From: JADKCL01 sp046329055
GTDB lineage: Bacteria; Bacteroidota; Bacteroidia; J057; JADKCL01
Length of the DNA stretch: 9,087 nucleotides
Assembly: GCA_046329055.1 (NCBI GenBank)
Contig: JAXLVK010000157.1
Coordinates: 1-9,087, forward strand
Direction of reading: 5' to 3'
Shown here: positions 1 through 7,036 of the stretch, one piece after another
Layout: the number at the start of each line of letters is the position of its first letter
How positions within the stretch are numbered: position 1 is the first letter of the stretch
Notes under the pieces: generated by a model
Told to the model about the DNA's origin: nothing
The model's input: the letters and a program-made list of their open reading frames with translations, nothing else
The model's database searches: none
Position numbers and translations under genes: made by a program

Positions 1-2064
1 CACGAGGGCAAGGATCAGCTGCAAACGGAGATCAACGAATGGGGATACCTCCAGGAAATCAATGCATTCGGGAAGGAGATCGCGAAACGCGAAGAACGCC
101 TGCTCAATGGTGAAAACCTGGTCATCGCGGAGCGGGAAAAGGCCGAAGCGCTGCTGAAAGAACAGACGAAGATCGAGGCCGAGCTCGTGGAACTGAAGGC
201 GTCCAAGCCGAACCAAGCCCTGGCTTATGCTGCGCAGAATTGGTTCAAGGAGCGGGCGAATCTCGAAACACAACTGCAATCCTCGCTCAAGCAACGGGCG
301 GATTTGCAGGCGGATTTTGCTGCAATCGAGTCGGAGGAGCAAGGATTGGCGAAAGGGAATGGGATGCAGATTGCGGCGGAATCTTCCTTGGTTGAGGCGC
401 TGAAGGCGCAATTGGCGGGATTGCGGGAAAGGATCGAAGCGGCGCGAGCGGATCGGGACGATATCGCTCATCGTCAGGGCCTTGCTGCTTTTGCAGGAGA
501 CTTGGAGGATGGAAAACCTTGCCCGCTTTGCGGCGCGGATCACCATCCCCTCCCCTATCTCGGAGAACGCGCCGACCAAGAATTGCTGGCGGCCAAGGCG
601 AGGTTGCAGGAATTGGAGACGGGATTCCGGAAGGTGGAGGAGGCTGCGAATGCGGCACAATCCTTGGCCCTCAAAAAAGAGGCGATCCTTGCCCAAATCC
701 AACGGCATCAGTCCGAAATCGAGCAGCGCAATGTGGCTTTGGAGGAGCATGTGAAGGCATTTTCCTTTGCGCCCTTTTCCCCGGAACATCCCGAGGAGGC
801 GAATGCTGCGATCGCCCAAGCCGAGAAAGTCGAAAAGTCCATTCAGGAAAAAGAGGCCGCACTTGGAAAATCCCGCGAAGACTTGCGCAATGCCCAGGCC
901 AATGTGGAGCGGTTTTCGAATGCCCTGAACGGCATCCGCGATGAAAAAAGCCAACTCCAAGGCAAGCGCGAAGCAAAACGGCAACAAATCTCCGTGCTGA
1001 CCGCACCGGAATTGCTCGAGCTGGATGAAGTGGAAATGAAGTTGCGGGCAAGCGCATTGGGGGAGCGGCTGGCAGACATTTTCTCCCAATTTCAGCGGAC
1101 GCAGGAACTTGAGCGCAAAGTCGAGGCCGACCTCGCGGAGGTGGTCCAGAAACTGAAGGTCGCCGCCGCACAACACGAGAAGCTGCAATTTGACCTCGAA
1201 AACTCCAATGCCGAGGCCCAGAAGCGGCTCTCAGACAATGGACAAACCGATTTGGCGGCGGTCCGCGAAGTATTGCGCTGGCAACTGAACCCCACAACGG
1301 AGCAAATGGCCATCGATGCGTTCCGGGCGTCCGTTCAAAAGGCGCGGGGGCACTGGAGGCGCTGAACCTGGATGGCAAAGGCGAGCCCTACAACCCCGAG
1401 GCCCACGAAGCCGCGAAGATTGCGCTCCAAGCATCCAAGGACAAATCCGCCGAATTGACGGACGCCGCCTCGCACCTGCGCCGGGACCTCGATGCATTGC
1501 GCCGCGACCTGCTCAAGCGCCAAGTCCTTGAAACGGAGGCCGAAGCCCAACGCCGCCGCCATGCGAACCTCAAGGAGTTGGAGAAGCTTTTTCACAGCGT
1601 CCGGATTCGTGAAATACGTCTCCACGATCTACCTCCAAGAGCTTGTCGCCCGCGCTGACCACCGCTTCCGGCAGCTCACCCGCAATGCCCTGAGCCTGGA
1701 ACTCGGCGACGACAACGAATTCCTCGTCCGCGACATGCTCAACGGCGGCCAAACCCGCAGCGTGAAGACCCTCAGCGGCGGTCAGACCTTCCAAGCGAGC
1801 CTGAGCCTGGCCCTCGCCCTCGCCGACAACGTGCAGCAACTCAGCGGCAGCCACCACAATTTCTTCTTCCTCGACGAGGGATTTGGGACACTCGACCGCG
1901 ACAGCTTGCAAATCGTATTTGACACGCTCAAGCAATTGCGGTCTGAAAACCGCATCGTGGGGCTGATCTCACATGTGGATGAAATGCAGCAGGAGATTGA
2001 GGTGTTCTTGCGGGTTTCGCAGACGGAGGAGCGCGGCAGTCAGGTGGTCGGGAGCTGGAATTAG
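1..2064 (+). CDS. sbcC: Exonuclease subunit SbcC (Rad50-like ATPase), 5' partial, frameshifted as sequenced
   Basis: SbcC is the ATPase and coiled-coil subunit of the SbcCD nuclease, which processes hairpins and DNA double-strand ends in the cytoplasm. The frame is open from base 1, so the N-terminus with Walker A lies outside the window. Visible, in order: long Glu/Lys/Gln/Ala-rich coiled coil; a zinc hook CPLC at 520-531 (residues 174-177 of the fragment) followed by GADHHP; returning coiled coil; ABC signature LSGGQ at 1771-1785; Walker B FFFLDEG at 1861-1881; D-loop GTLD just after; and the switch histidine in SHVDE at 1972-1974. The stop is TAG at 2062-2064. The reading moves from frame 1 to frame 3 near 1346-1350 and back near 1594-1603. 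The net length stays a multiple of three, giving 687 residues after correction. Translated literally, it stops at 1363-1365. The hook-to-end length fits a full protein of roughly 1000 residues. The family call is secure; whether the gene is intact is not. Confidence 0.93.
1346..1350 (+). other. Apparent -1 frameshift in sbcC at a G5 run
   Basis: Upstream, SbcC coiled coil reads in frame 1. After the run of five G it reads in frame 3 (ALEALNLDGKGEPYNPEA and onward), while frame 1 hits TGA at 1363-1365. Adding one G to the run restores the frame. This is a common place for a homopolymer undercall, but a real deletion cannot be excluded. Confidence 0.8.
1594..1603 (+). other. Apparent +1 frameshift in sbcC
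   Basis: Frame 3 reads LKELEKLFHS and then degenerates. Frame 1 picks up at SGFVKYVSTIYLQEL, which is the conserved lead-in to the C-terminal ATPase half of Bacteroidota SbcC proteins. Removing one base, probably the G at about 1599, joins the two. It compensates the deletion near 1346-1350, so about 83 codons in between are in a shifted frame. Confidence 0.8.
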
Positions 2065-2360
2065 CCCACGAATTCGACGGCGGCTTTGGCCAATGTCTCC
2101 CATTTGTCGGCGTGCGCCGATGGCACCTGCACCCATTCTTTCATAGGACGGTGGTTGCCGCTGGGATCGAACAGTTGTGCGCCCTCCAATGCCATGGCTT
2201 CGCGGTGGACCTCGGGCGGGAGTTTGAAGACCATCCCATCGCGGAACCAACAGATGAAAGCCTTGCCGCCGATTTTGAAACACGGCTTGCCGAACAATTG
2301 TCCGGGTTCTGCCTCAGGGATGGAGTGACCGATGGCGGTGTAGTGTGGAAGCAGGCTCAT
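2061..2360 (-). CDS. TfoX N-terminal domain-like small protein
   Basis: A 99-residue protein without signal peptide or membrane segment, presumably cytoplasmic. It resembles small stand-alone TfoX_N/Sxy-like proteins: FGKPCFKIGGKAF, then the MVFKLPPEVH strand-helix region, LFDPSGNHRPMKEWVQVP in the middle, and a helical tail with HADKW. Such stand-alone proteins have no established biochemical role, and the competence function of true TfoX should not be assumed. The ATG (2358-2360) overlaps the TGA of the upstream acetyltransferase gene as ATGA, so translational coupling is likely and no separate ribosome binding site is seen. Its TAA (2061-2063) overlaps the stop of the convergent sbcC. The domain assignment is from sequence pattern and is moderately sure; the gene itself is well supported by length, spacing and intact frame. 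Confidence 0.72.
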   Translation of the reverse strand: MSLLPHYTAIGHSIPEAEPGQLFGKPCFKIGGKAFICWFRDGMVFKLPPEVHREAMALEGAQLFDPSGNHRPMKEWVQVPSAHADKWETLAKAAVEFVG

Positions 2361-2848
2361 GATTCGGGGGATTGGAGGTGGAAACGCATGGTGGGTTCGT
2401 GGTGCCTTTCAAAGCCGTACTGTGCATAGACGGGCTCGCCCTCCTCTGTGGCATGGAGTTCGAATGCAGTGACTCCCCATTCTTTGCCATAACCGACCAA
2501 GGCATTCAAAATCTGAGTGGCAACACCTCGCCTACGGAAGTCCGGCAGGGTGTACATGTTCATGACATAACCAAAGCGCCCGGATAGGTTGGCGAAATTC
2601 CCGGCTTGCGTCCGCAGGACCATGCTGCCCACACCCGCGACGTCTTCACCACAATATGCGAGGCAGTTGATGCAATCGCCACTGGTCATGGCAGATTCGT
2701 AGTATTCACGCAGGCTCGCGGCAAGCGCCTCTTTAGCCTCATCGGGTTGTGGCCCTTTGAGGACTTCGAAAAATTCGATCCGCAACTGCACCAATGTGGG
2801 GATGTCCACGAGGGTAGCACGATGAATGGTGATGGGGGCAGTGACCAT
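2357..2848 (-). CDS. GNAT family N-acetyltransferase
   Basis: A 163-residue cytoplasmic enzyme expected to transfer an acetyl group from acetyl-CoA to an amine; the substrate is unknown. Family marks in order: an N-terminal ITIHRATLVDIPTLVQLR strand and helix; a central VAGVGSMVLRT strand; NMYTLPDFRRRGVATQIL with the acetyl-CoA-binding R/Q-x-x-G-x-A motif at residues 105-110; and a C-terminal FELHATEEGEPVYAQYGF segment typical of the fold. I chose ATG at 2846-2848 because the domain begins there and it lies 16 bp after the response regulator stop. A start at 2926 would overlap that gene by about 60 bp and adds 26 residues without domain character. The TGA overlaps the next start by 4 bp. It probably shares an mRNA with the regulator gene, but nothing shows it takes part in signalling. 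Confidence 0.9.
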   Translation of the reverse strand: MVTAPITIHRATLVDIPTLVQLRIEFFEVLKGPQPDEAKEALAASLREYYESAMTSGDCINCLAYCGEDVAGVGSMVLRTQAGNFANLSGRFGYVMNMYTLPDFRRRGVATQILNALVGYGKEWGVTAFELHATEEGEPVYAQYGFERHHEPTMRFHLQSPES

Positions 2849-2864
2849 CCTGCGAATATACCCC

Positions 2865-3518
2865 TTACTTCTTTCCCTTGCCCACCAATCCCTCTTCGAT
2901 GGCAACGGAAACCGCCCCGCCGACATTTTGCACTTGCAGTTTGGCGTAGATCGAGGAGACGTGGGTGTTTACCGTGGGGTAAGAAATGTGGCATTCATTG
3001 GCGATCATCTTGTAGCTGTAGCCCTTCACGAGCAGTTCCAGTATCTCCAATTCGCGCTTGCTCAGGTCGAAGGACTTTTTCTCGGCGGGCTTGTTTTGCT
3101 GCGAGAAGAGTTGGAGCACTTTACGAGCGATCACGGGCGTCATGGGGGCGCCACCTTCGAGCACCTCTGAGATGGCATCGATGAGTTTGAGGGGATTGGT
3201 CTGCTTGAGGATATAGCCGTCGGCTCCTGCGCACACCGCCGCAAATACCTTGTCATCGTCTTCGAAGACGGTCTGCATCAGGATCTTGAGGTCGGGGTAC
3301 TTTGTGCGGATGAGCCGCACACCCTCGATGCCGTTCACATGGGGCATGTCGATGTCCATGAGCACGACGTCGGGTTTGGTCGCCACCACGTTTGCGATGA
3401 CGTCGCGGCAATCATTGAAGGCCCCGACACATTCCATCAGCCCCATGCTGTTGATGAGCATCGCAAGCCCGTCGCGCCGCTGGGGATTGTCATCGAAGAT
3501 TGTAACGCGAGTTTTCAT
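2865..3518 (-). CDS. Response regulator, NarL/FixJ type (receiver + LuxR helix-turn-helix)
   Basis: A 217-residue cytoplasmic transcription factor. The receiver domain (about 1-125) has the acidic pair D9/D10, phosphoacceptor D55 in VLMDIDMP, T83 and the invariant K105 in YILKQ, so it should be phosphorylatable. A linker rich in Lys and Gln (about 138-150) leads to a LuxR-type DNA-binding domain at about 152-212: LSKRELEILELLVKGYSYKMIA, then ISYPTVNTHVSSIYAKLQV. The start is fixed by the receiver, since MKTRVTIFDD is its first strand. The gene lies 110 bp downstream of the propeller histidine kinase on the same strand. That kinase has a HisKA_3-type dimerization domain, the class that pairs with NarL-type regulators, so they are very probably cognate. 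The gap upstream holds a 7-bp inverted repeat and a TAACTTTG element, suggesting its own, perhaps autoregulated, promoter. Confidence 0.95.
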   Translation of the reverse strand: MKTRVTIFDDNPQRRDGLAMLINSMGLMECVGAFNDCRDVIANVVATKPDVVLMDIDMPHVNGIEGVRLIRTKYPDLKILMQTVFEDDDKVFAAVCAGADGYILKQTNPLKLIDAISEVLEGGAPMTPVIARKVLQLFSQQNKPAEKKSFDLSKRELEILELLVKGYSYKMIANECHISYPTVNTHVSSIYAKLQVQNVGGAVSVAIEEGLVGKGKK

Positions 3519-3522
3519 AGGG

Positions 3523-3530
3523 CAAAGTTA
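3523..3530 (-). promoter_or_regulatory. Candidate Bacteroidota -7 promoter element (TAACTTTG)
   Basis: On the minus strand TAACTTTG exactly matches the TAnnTTTG -7 consensus of Bacteroidota vegetative promoters. It ends only 4 bp before the regulator ATG, so transcription would begin at or next to the start codon (a leaderless mRNA). No clear TTTG -33 box sits at the usual distance; instead a palindrome is centred about 43 bp before the ATG, where an activator could substitute. An 8-bp match can arise by chance. Confidence 0.35.
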
Positions 3531-3552
3531 TGGCTTTGAGATAGGTTGCGCC

Positions 3553-3570
3553 ATCATTGATTTCAATGAA
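3553..3570 (-). promoter_or_regulatory. Candidate operator: palindrome upstream of the response regulator gene
   Basis: The plus strand reads TCATTGA-TT-TCAATGA at 3554-3569... a perfect 7-bp inverted repeat with a 2-bp centre. Read toward the regulator gene, the 18-mer TTCATTGAAATCAATGAT matches the palindrome at 6898-6915 at 16 of 18 positions. It lies in the 110-bp gap between the kinase stop and the regulator start, centred about 43 bp upstream of the ATG. Dimeric LuxR-type regulators often bind such paired 7-bp half-sites. That this regulator binds here is inference. Confidence 0.5.
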
Positions 3571-3628
3571 TTCTATCGTAACCACAAGTAGCTCAGCCCT
3601 CATCCGATTTCTATCCCGCTCGTTGGGA

Positions 3629-6600
3629 CTATATACCCACCTGCAACGAGATGCATGTCCCCTTCCCCGCCGACGACGCAATCTCCAACTCCGCCCCGAT
3701 CGCACTGGCCCTGGCTTGCATCCCCGAGAGCCCATTCCCGCCCATCCGGTTCTCCAACCCAGCCTTGTCATCCGCGTGAAAGCCGACGCCATTGTCCTTG
3801 ATGGTCATTTGCAACCGTCCGCCGACCTTGCGCAAGCCCACTTCCAGCCGCGTACATTGGGCATACTTCACCGCATTGTTCACGGCCTCCTTGTAGATCA
3901 GGTAGATGTTCTTGCGCTGCTCCATCCCGAGCGAGAGCTTTTCCACCTGCGGATCGACTTCAAACCGCAATTCGATGTCGCTCGTCTCGGTCATGTTCAC
4001 CCCAAAGGCACGCATGCGGTTCACGACGTGTTCGAAGCCGTCGTTGCTCGCCTTGATGGTCCAGACGATGTCGTTCATGCTCTCCATCATCTGAGAAGTG
4101 CTGCCGATGATCTTGTCAAGGATGCCGAGCGTCTGTGGCGGCAGGTTGTCGCTTGTGCGCTGCATGACCGCGCTGTACAGCCCGATGCTGCTGAGCGTGC
4201 TCCCGATTTCGTCGTGGAGGTCCTGCCCGATGCGGTTGCGCATACGTTCGACCTTGAGCAATTGCTGCAAGCGGTAGCGGTACAGCCCATAGGCGGCACC
4301 CGCGACCGTGAACACGAGCAGCACGCGAAACCACCAAGTCGCCCACCATGGCGGCAAGATCGTGATCTTGAGCCGCGTGGGTTCTGCACTCCAAGCATCG
4401 TGGCTGTTGCAGCCGATGACCTCAAACGTATAGCCGCCCGGACTCAAGCCGGAATAAATCGCCTCTTGGGCGGTCCCGGCATCGATCCACGTGTCGCTCA
4501 GGCCGACGAGCCGGTAACGGAACCGGTTCATGGAGGGCACGCTCAGGTCCAAGAGCGTGAACCCGATGCTGATCATCTTGTGGTCGTGCGGAAAAATCAG
4601 CTCCGGCAGGTATTCCATCGGGGTGCGCAGTTGCTCGGCCCCCTCCTCCGACGCGCGCTGAAACGGAACCTCGGCATTGTCCAGTTTGAGTTGGTGGATG
4701 ACGACGGGGTCGGGACGGCCCTGCCGATGAAAATCCTCGGGTTGGAAATAGGTCACGCCCTTGATCCCGCCAAAGTACATTTCCCCATTGGCCGCCATGC
4801 TGAATTCCATGTGATTGAATTCATTGCCCACCAAGCCATCGCCTTTGCCATAGTTTCGGATGGTGCGGGTAAGCGGATCGAAATGGCTGATGCCCTTGTT
4901 GGTGCTGAGCCAAAGGTGGTTTTGGCCGTCGAATAGGATGCCGTAAATCACGTTGTTGGGGAGGCCGTCGGCGGTTGTGAAATGGTGGACATGGCCCGTC
5001 TCGGCATCCAATGCATCCAAGCCCGCACCGCTTGTGCCGATCCAGATGAGCCGGTCCGGCGCACGCGGATCCCCTTGCACACAGAGCACCTTTTCGGAGG
5101 AGAGCGCATTGGGGTCGCCCACCTTGGGCAGGAAGGTTGCCGTCACGCCAGTCTGCGGATCCACGCTGTACAACCCAATATTCGTCGCCATCCAAATCCT
5201 GCCAGAAGGCCCCTCGTACCAATCCTGCACGAATACGACCTCATGGTTGGGTAGGGCCTGTGGGCACGGAAACACACGACGCACATGCGCTTGCAAGTCG
5301 TAGCAATAAAAAGCAGGCCGCGATTCCACATCGATGGTGGACCAAATGCGCTCCCGATGGTCGATGAACAGAAAGGACTGAAAGCCCTCGCCTAATGGGA
5401 CCATGCTGTCCAAGACTTCGATGCTTGCGGTAGCCGCATCGATGCGCAGCAAGTGCACCATTTGCCTTGTGATGGGCTCAGGGCGAAGCGCCACGCAAAT
5501 GAAATTTCCCGCCTTGTCCACAAGTAGCGGCTTGGGTACCGTGGCCAAGATCATCCCGGGGTCGCGCAATCGGATCCTCGGGGAGACCGCCAACCAATTT
5601 GCCCGCACCTTGGGGTCATACAGCGCCTTGCTGAGCGGACTGACAACGCGCGGCAGGTAAGCCGCCCTGTCCATCTTGGGGATCCGCGTCGGGATGCGAC
5701 GAAACAGTTCGGATCGGCCAGAAATCTTCATCAGGCCAAAACCCGAGGTCGTCAGCCAGATGTTGTGATTACGGTCCTCATAGCCCAGAGCGACATTGCC
5801 CATGGCGTCCGTGACTTCCTCCCTGCCGATGAGACGGATGGACTGCGCCACCATGCGTTGAAGATCGATCCTCAGCAAATCATGGACATCGTTGAACGCC
5901 CACAGCCGCCCGTCGCGTGTGAACATATAGGACTGTACACAGGCAAATCCAGGCGGAACCACCACCAAAGGTCGGAAGCGCCGCGCCTCAGGCTCAAACC
6001 GATACAGCGTGTCCAAGACAAACACGAACGCCTCGCCGCTTGGATTGAAAAGGGGCTTTGGCGGCAAAATTTTCCGGGTTCGATTTCCCCGTGCCAATGG
6101 TTGGGATTGGCCATCGGAACTTGCGAGGGCAGCTTCCGGTTGGATGTCGGGTAACGAAACACCGAGTCGTCGCGCCAAAACCAGAGTTCCCCTGCGGGAG
6201 ACAGAAACAAGTCGGATCTGGATGCTGTGGTCCCATGAGCCCAACCAAGGCGGGAAACTCCTCCTCGATGGGCTCGATCAGAAAGCGCTCAGGGTCGAAG
6301 GCAGCGGCGCCCTGAAGGTGGGTGACCAAGTCCCATTGGTTGTTGGAGAGGTTGACGATGAGGCGACCATCTGGCAAGCGGAGCAGGTTGCCGAACGGAT
6401 GACCGCGCAGATGAGGGGCGCCGGGCAGCTTGTCACCGAGATCTCATGGAAGCCTTGGTCCAGGATTGTACAAATCGAGCCGTCCGCGATAGCCCGACAC
6501 GAGGAGGCGCCCTGCCTTGTCCATGTGGAGGACAGTGGCATTGGCGGAAACGGAGAGCGAATCGAGCGGATCTTGGCGAAACACTTGGAAATTGTAGCCG

Positions 6601-6845
6601 TCATAGCGGTTCAGGCCATCGTTCGTCGCAATCCACAGGAAACCGAGGCTGTCCTGCGCGATGCTGCTGATATATCCCTGCGAAAGCCCATCGTCCACAT
6701 CGAGGATTTCGGCGGGCAGGTCGATCTCCTCCACCTCATCGGCAGAGAACACTTTGGGCAATATGCGCTGTTGTGCCTGGGCATAAGTCCCAAGCACGAT
6801 CACCATCACCATCGCCCTCCAACCGTTCCGAATAGCAGAGGTCAT
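3629..6845 (-). CDS. Two-component-regulator propeller sensor histidine kinase (Reg_prop/Y_Y_Y/HisKA_3/HATPase), frameshifted as sequenced
   Basis: A membrane sensor kinase with a large periplasmic input region. The start ATG (6843-6845) gives a signal peptide with a hydrophobic core (MVMVIVLGTYAQA). The propeller opens with GLSQGYISSIAQDSLGFLWIATNDGLNRYDGY and continues with blades such as GRIWMATNIGLYSVDPQTG and NHLWLSTNKGISHFDPLTR. A Y_Y_Y-type beta-sandwich follows at about 716-831 of the corrected 1072-residue protein, then one membrane helix at about 834-858. The HisKA_3 domain has phosphoacceptor H878 (codon 4214-4216) in QDLHDEIGSTLSS. The HATPase domain has the N-box KEAVNNAVKYA and G-boxes DNGVGF and GGNGLSG. 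There is no fused receiver or AraC domain, so output must pass to the separate regulator downstream. As given, the frame is broken by a TGA at codon 134 and two 1-base deletions. The last uninterrupted piece (6244-3629, 871 residues) still contains most blades and the whole kinase. Ligand unknown. Confidence 0.92.
6070..6073 (-). other. Apparent 1-base deletion in the kinase gene at an A4 run
   Basis: On the minus strand, the frame reading PNHWHGEIEPGK runs into non-family sequence, while ILPPKPLFNPSGEAFVFVLDTLYRF continues in the next frame. Adding one A to the AAAA run, which is followed by TTTT, joins the two exactly (GKILPPKPLF). A homopolymer undercall is the simplest cause. Confidence 0.8.
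6207..6240 (-). other. Apparent 1-base deletion in the kinase gene
   Basis: Propeller-like sequence in one frame (EEFPALVGLMGPQHPDP) is followed in another frame by LFLSPAGELWFWRDDSVFRY, a classic blade motif. One missing base between them accounts for the shift, most likely near 6211-6216. The exact position cannot be fixed because both frames stay open here. Confidence 0.72.
6444..6446 (-). other. In-frame TGA stop in the kinase gene (codon 134)
   Basis: The frame reads RLDLYNPGPRLP, then TGA, then DLGDKLPGAPHLRGHPFGN and on into INVNLSN-like propeller sequence in the same frame. A single substitution, for instance TGG or CGA changed to TGA, explains it. Translated literally, the product would be 133 residues, with only the first blades. 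TGA is used as a true stop in the neighbouring acetyltransferase gene, so recoding is unlikely. Confidence 0.75.
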
Positions 6846-6896
6846 CAACCGAAGATAAGGAACGGAATCCGAAGGATGATGGCAGATGGGTTGGAA

Positions 6897-6916
6897 AATC
6901 ATTGGAATCAATGATT
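6897..6916 (+). promoter_or_regulatory. Candidate operator 1: 8-bp perfect inverted repeat in the divergent promoter region
   Basis: AATCATTG-gaat-CAATGATT is a perfect 8-bp inverted repeat around a 4-bp centre. It lies in the 191-bp region between the kinase gene (centre about 61 bp upstream of its ATG) and the lectin gene (about 130 bp upstream of its ATG). A related copy follows 53 bp downstream, and another precedes the response regulator gene. A protein-binding site is more likely than a terminator, since there is no following T-run and the stem is short. Confidence 0.55.
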
Positions 6917-6950
6917 GGCACGGATCCATCCCCTCAAAGCGCCCACCGAA

Positions 6951-6968
6951 ACCGTTGGAATCAACGAT
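6951..6968 (+). promoter_or_regulatory. Candidate operator 2: second copy of the palindrome
   Basis: ACCGTTGGAATCAACGAT matches operator 1 (ATCATTGGAATCAATGAT) at 15 of 18 positions. It keeps its own dyad, CGTTG-gaat-CAACG: two of the three changes occur as a compensating pair (A to G in the left arm, T to C in the right). The two copies are 53 bp apart centre to centre, close to five helical turns, so bound dimers would sit on the same face of the DNA. Its centre is about 77 bp upstream of the lectin ATG. Confidence 0.52.
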
Positions 6969-7004
6969 TGATGCGCTTTGGCCTGCGAGAGAACTTTGGG
7001 GTGT

Positions 7005-7013
7005 TACTTTTTG
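7005..7013 (+). promoter_or_regulatory. Weak candidate -7 element for the lectin gene
   Basis: TACTTTTTG resembles TAnnTTTG with one extra T and lies 24-32 bp before the lectin ATG. A TTTG occurs at 6977-6980, but the 24-bp spacing is longer than usual for this promoter class. Operator 2 lies just upstream. Chance occurrence is quite possible. Confidence 0.22.
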
Positions 7014-7036
7014 CCGAGGCACCTTGCTTTATCTCA

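Noticed and set aside
671..1378. Minus-strand open frame of 235 codons inside sbcC
   Set aside because: It is antisense to the SbcC coiled coil, and its Arg/Pro/Ser-rich translation is typical of a shadow frame.
1492..2064. A separate short ABC ATPase gene starting at 1492
   Set aside because: Its first residues before about 1600 are out-of-frame SbcC coiled coil. Only the part after the second frameshift is family-like, and it lacks Walker A, so it is the C-terminal end of sbcC.
2849..2926. Longer acetyltransferase start at 2926
   Set aside because: It would overlap the response regulator gene by about 60 bp and add 26 residues without domain character. The ATG at 2846-2848 starts right at the GNAT domain.
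3557..4936. Long plus-strand open frame of 459 codons opposite the kinase gene
   Set aside because: It lies wholly antisense to the histidine kinase, whose domains read cleanly on the other strand. Its translation is rich in His, Arg, Asp and Ala without recognisable motifs, as expected for the shadow of a GC-rich gene.
6444..6446. TGA read as an amino acid (recoding)
   Set aside because: TGA ends the neighbouring acetyltransferase gene at a sensible place, no recoding signal is visible, and frameshifts nearby make sequence error or mutation simpler.
6009..6914. Plus-strand open frame of 301 codons opposite the 5' part of the kinase gene
   Set aside because: The opposite strand carries clear propeller blade motifs in this stretch, although in interrupted frames. 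The plus-strand translation has no family features and runs through the proposed operator.
6897..6916. The inverted repeat as a Rho-independent terminator
   Set aside because: The stem is only 8 bp and AT-rich, no T-run follows on either strand, and the site lies between two diverging gene starts where no transcript should end.
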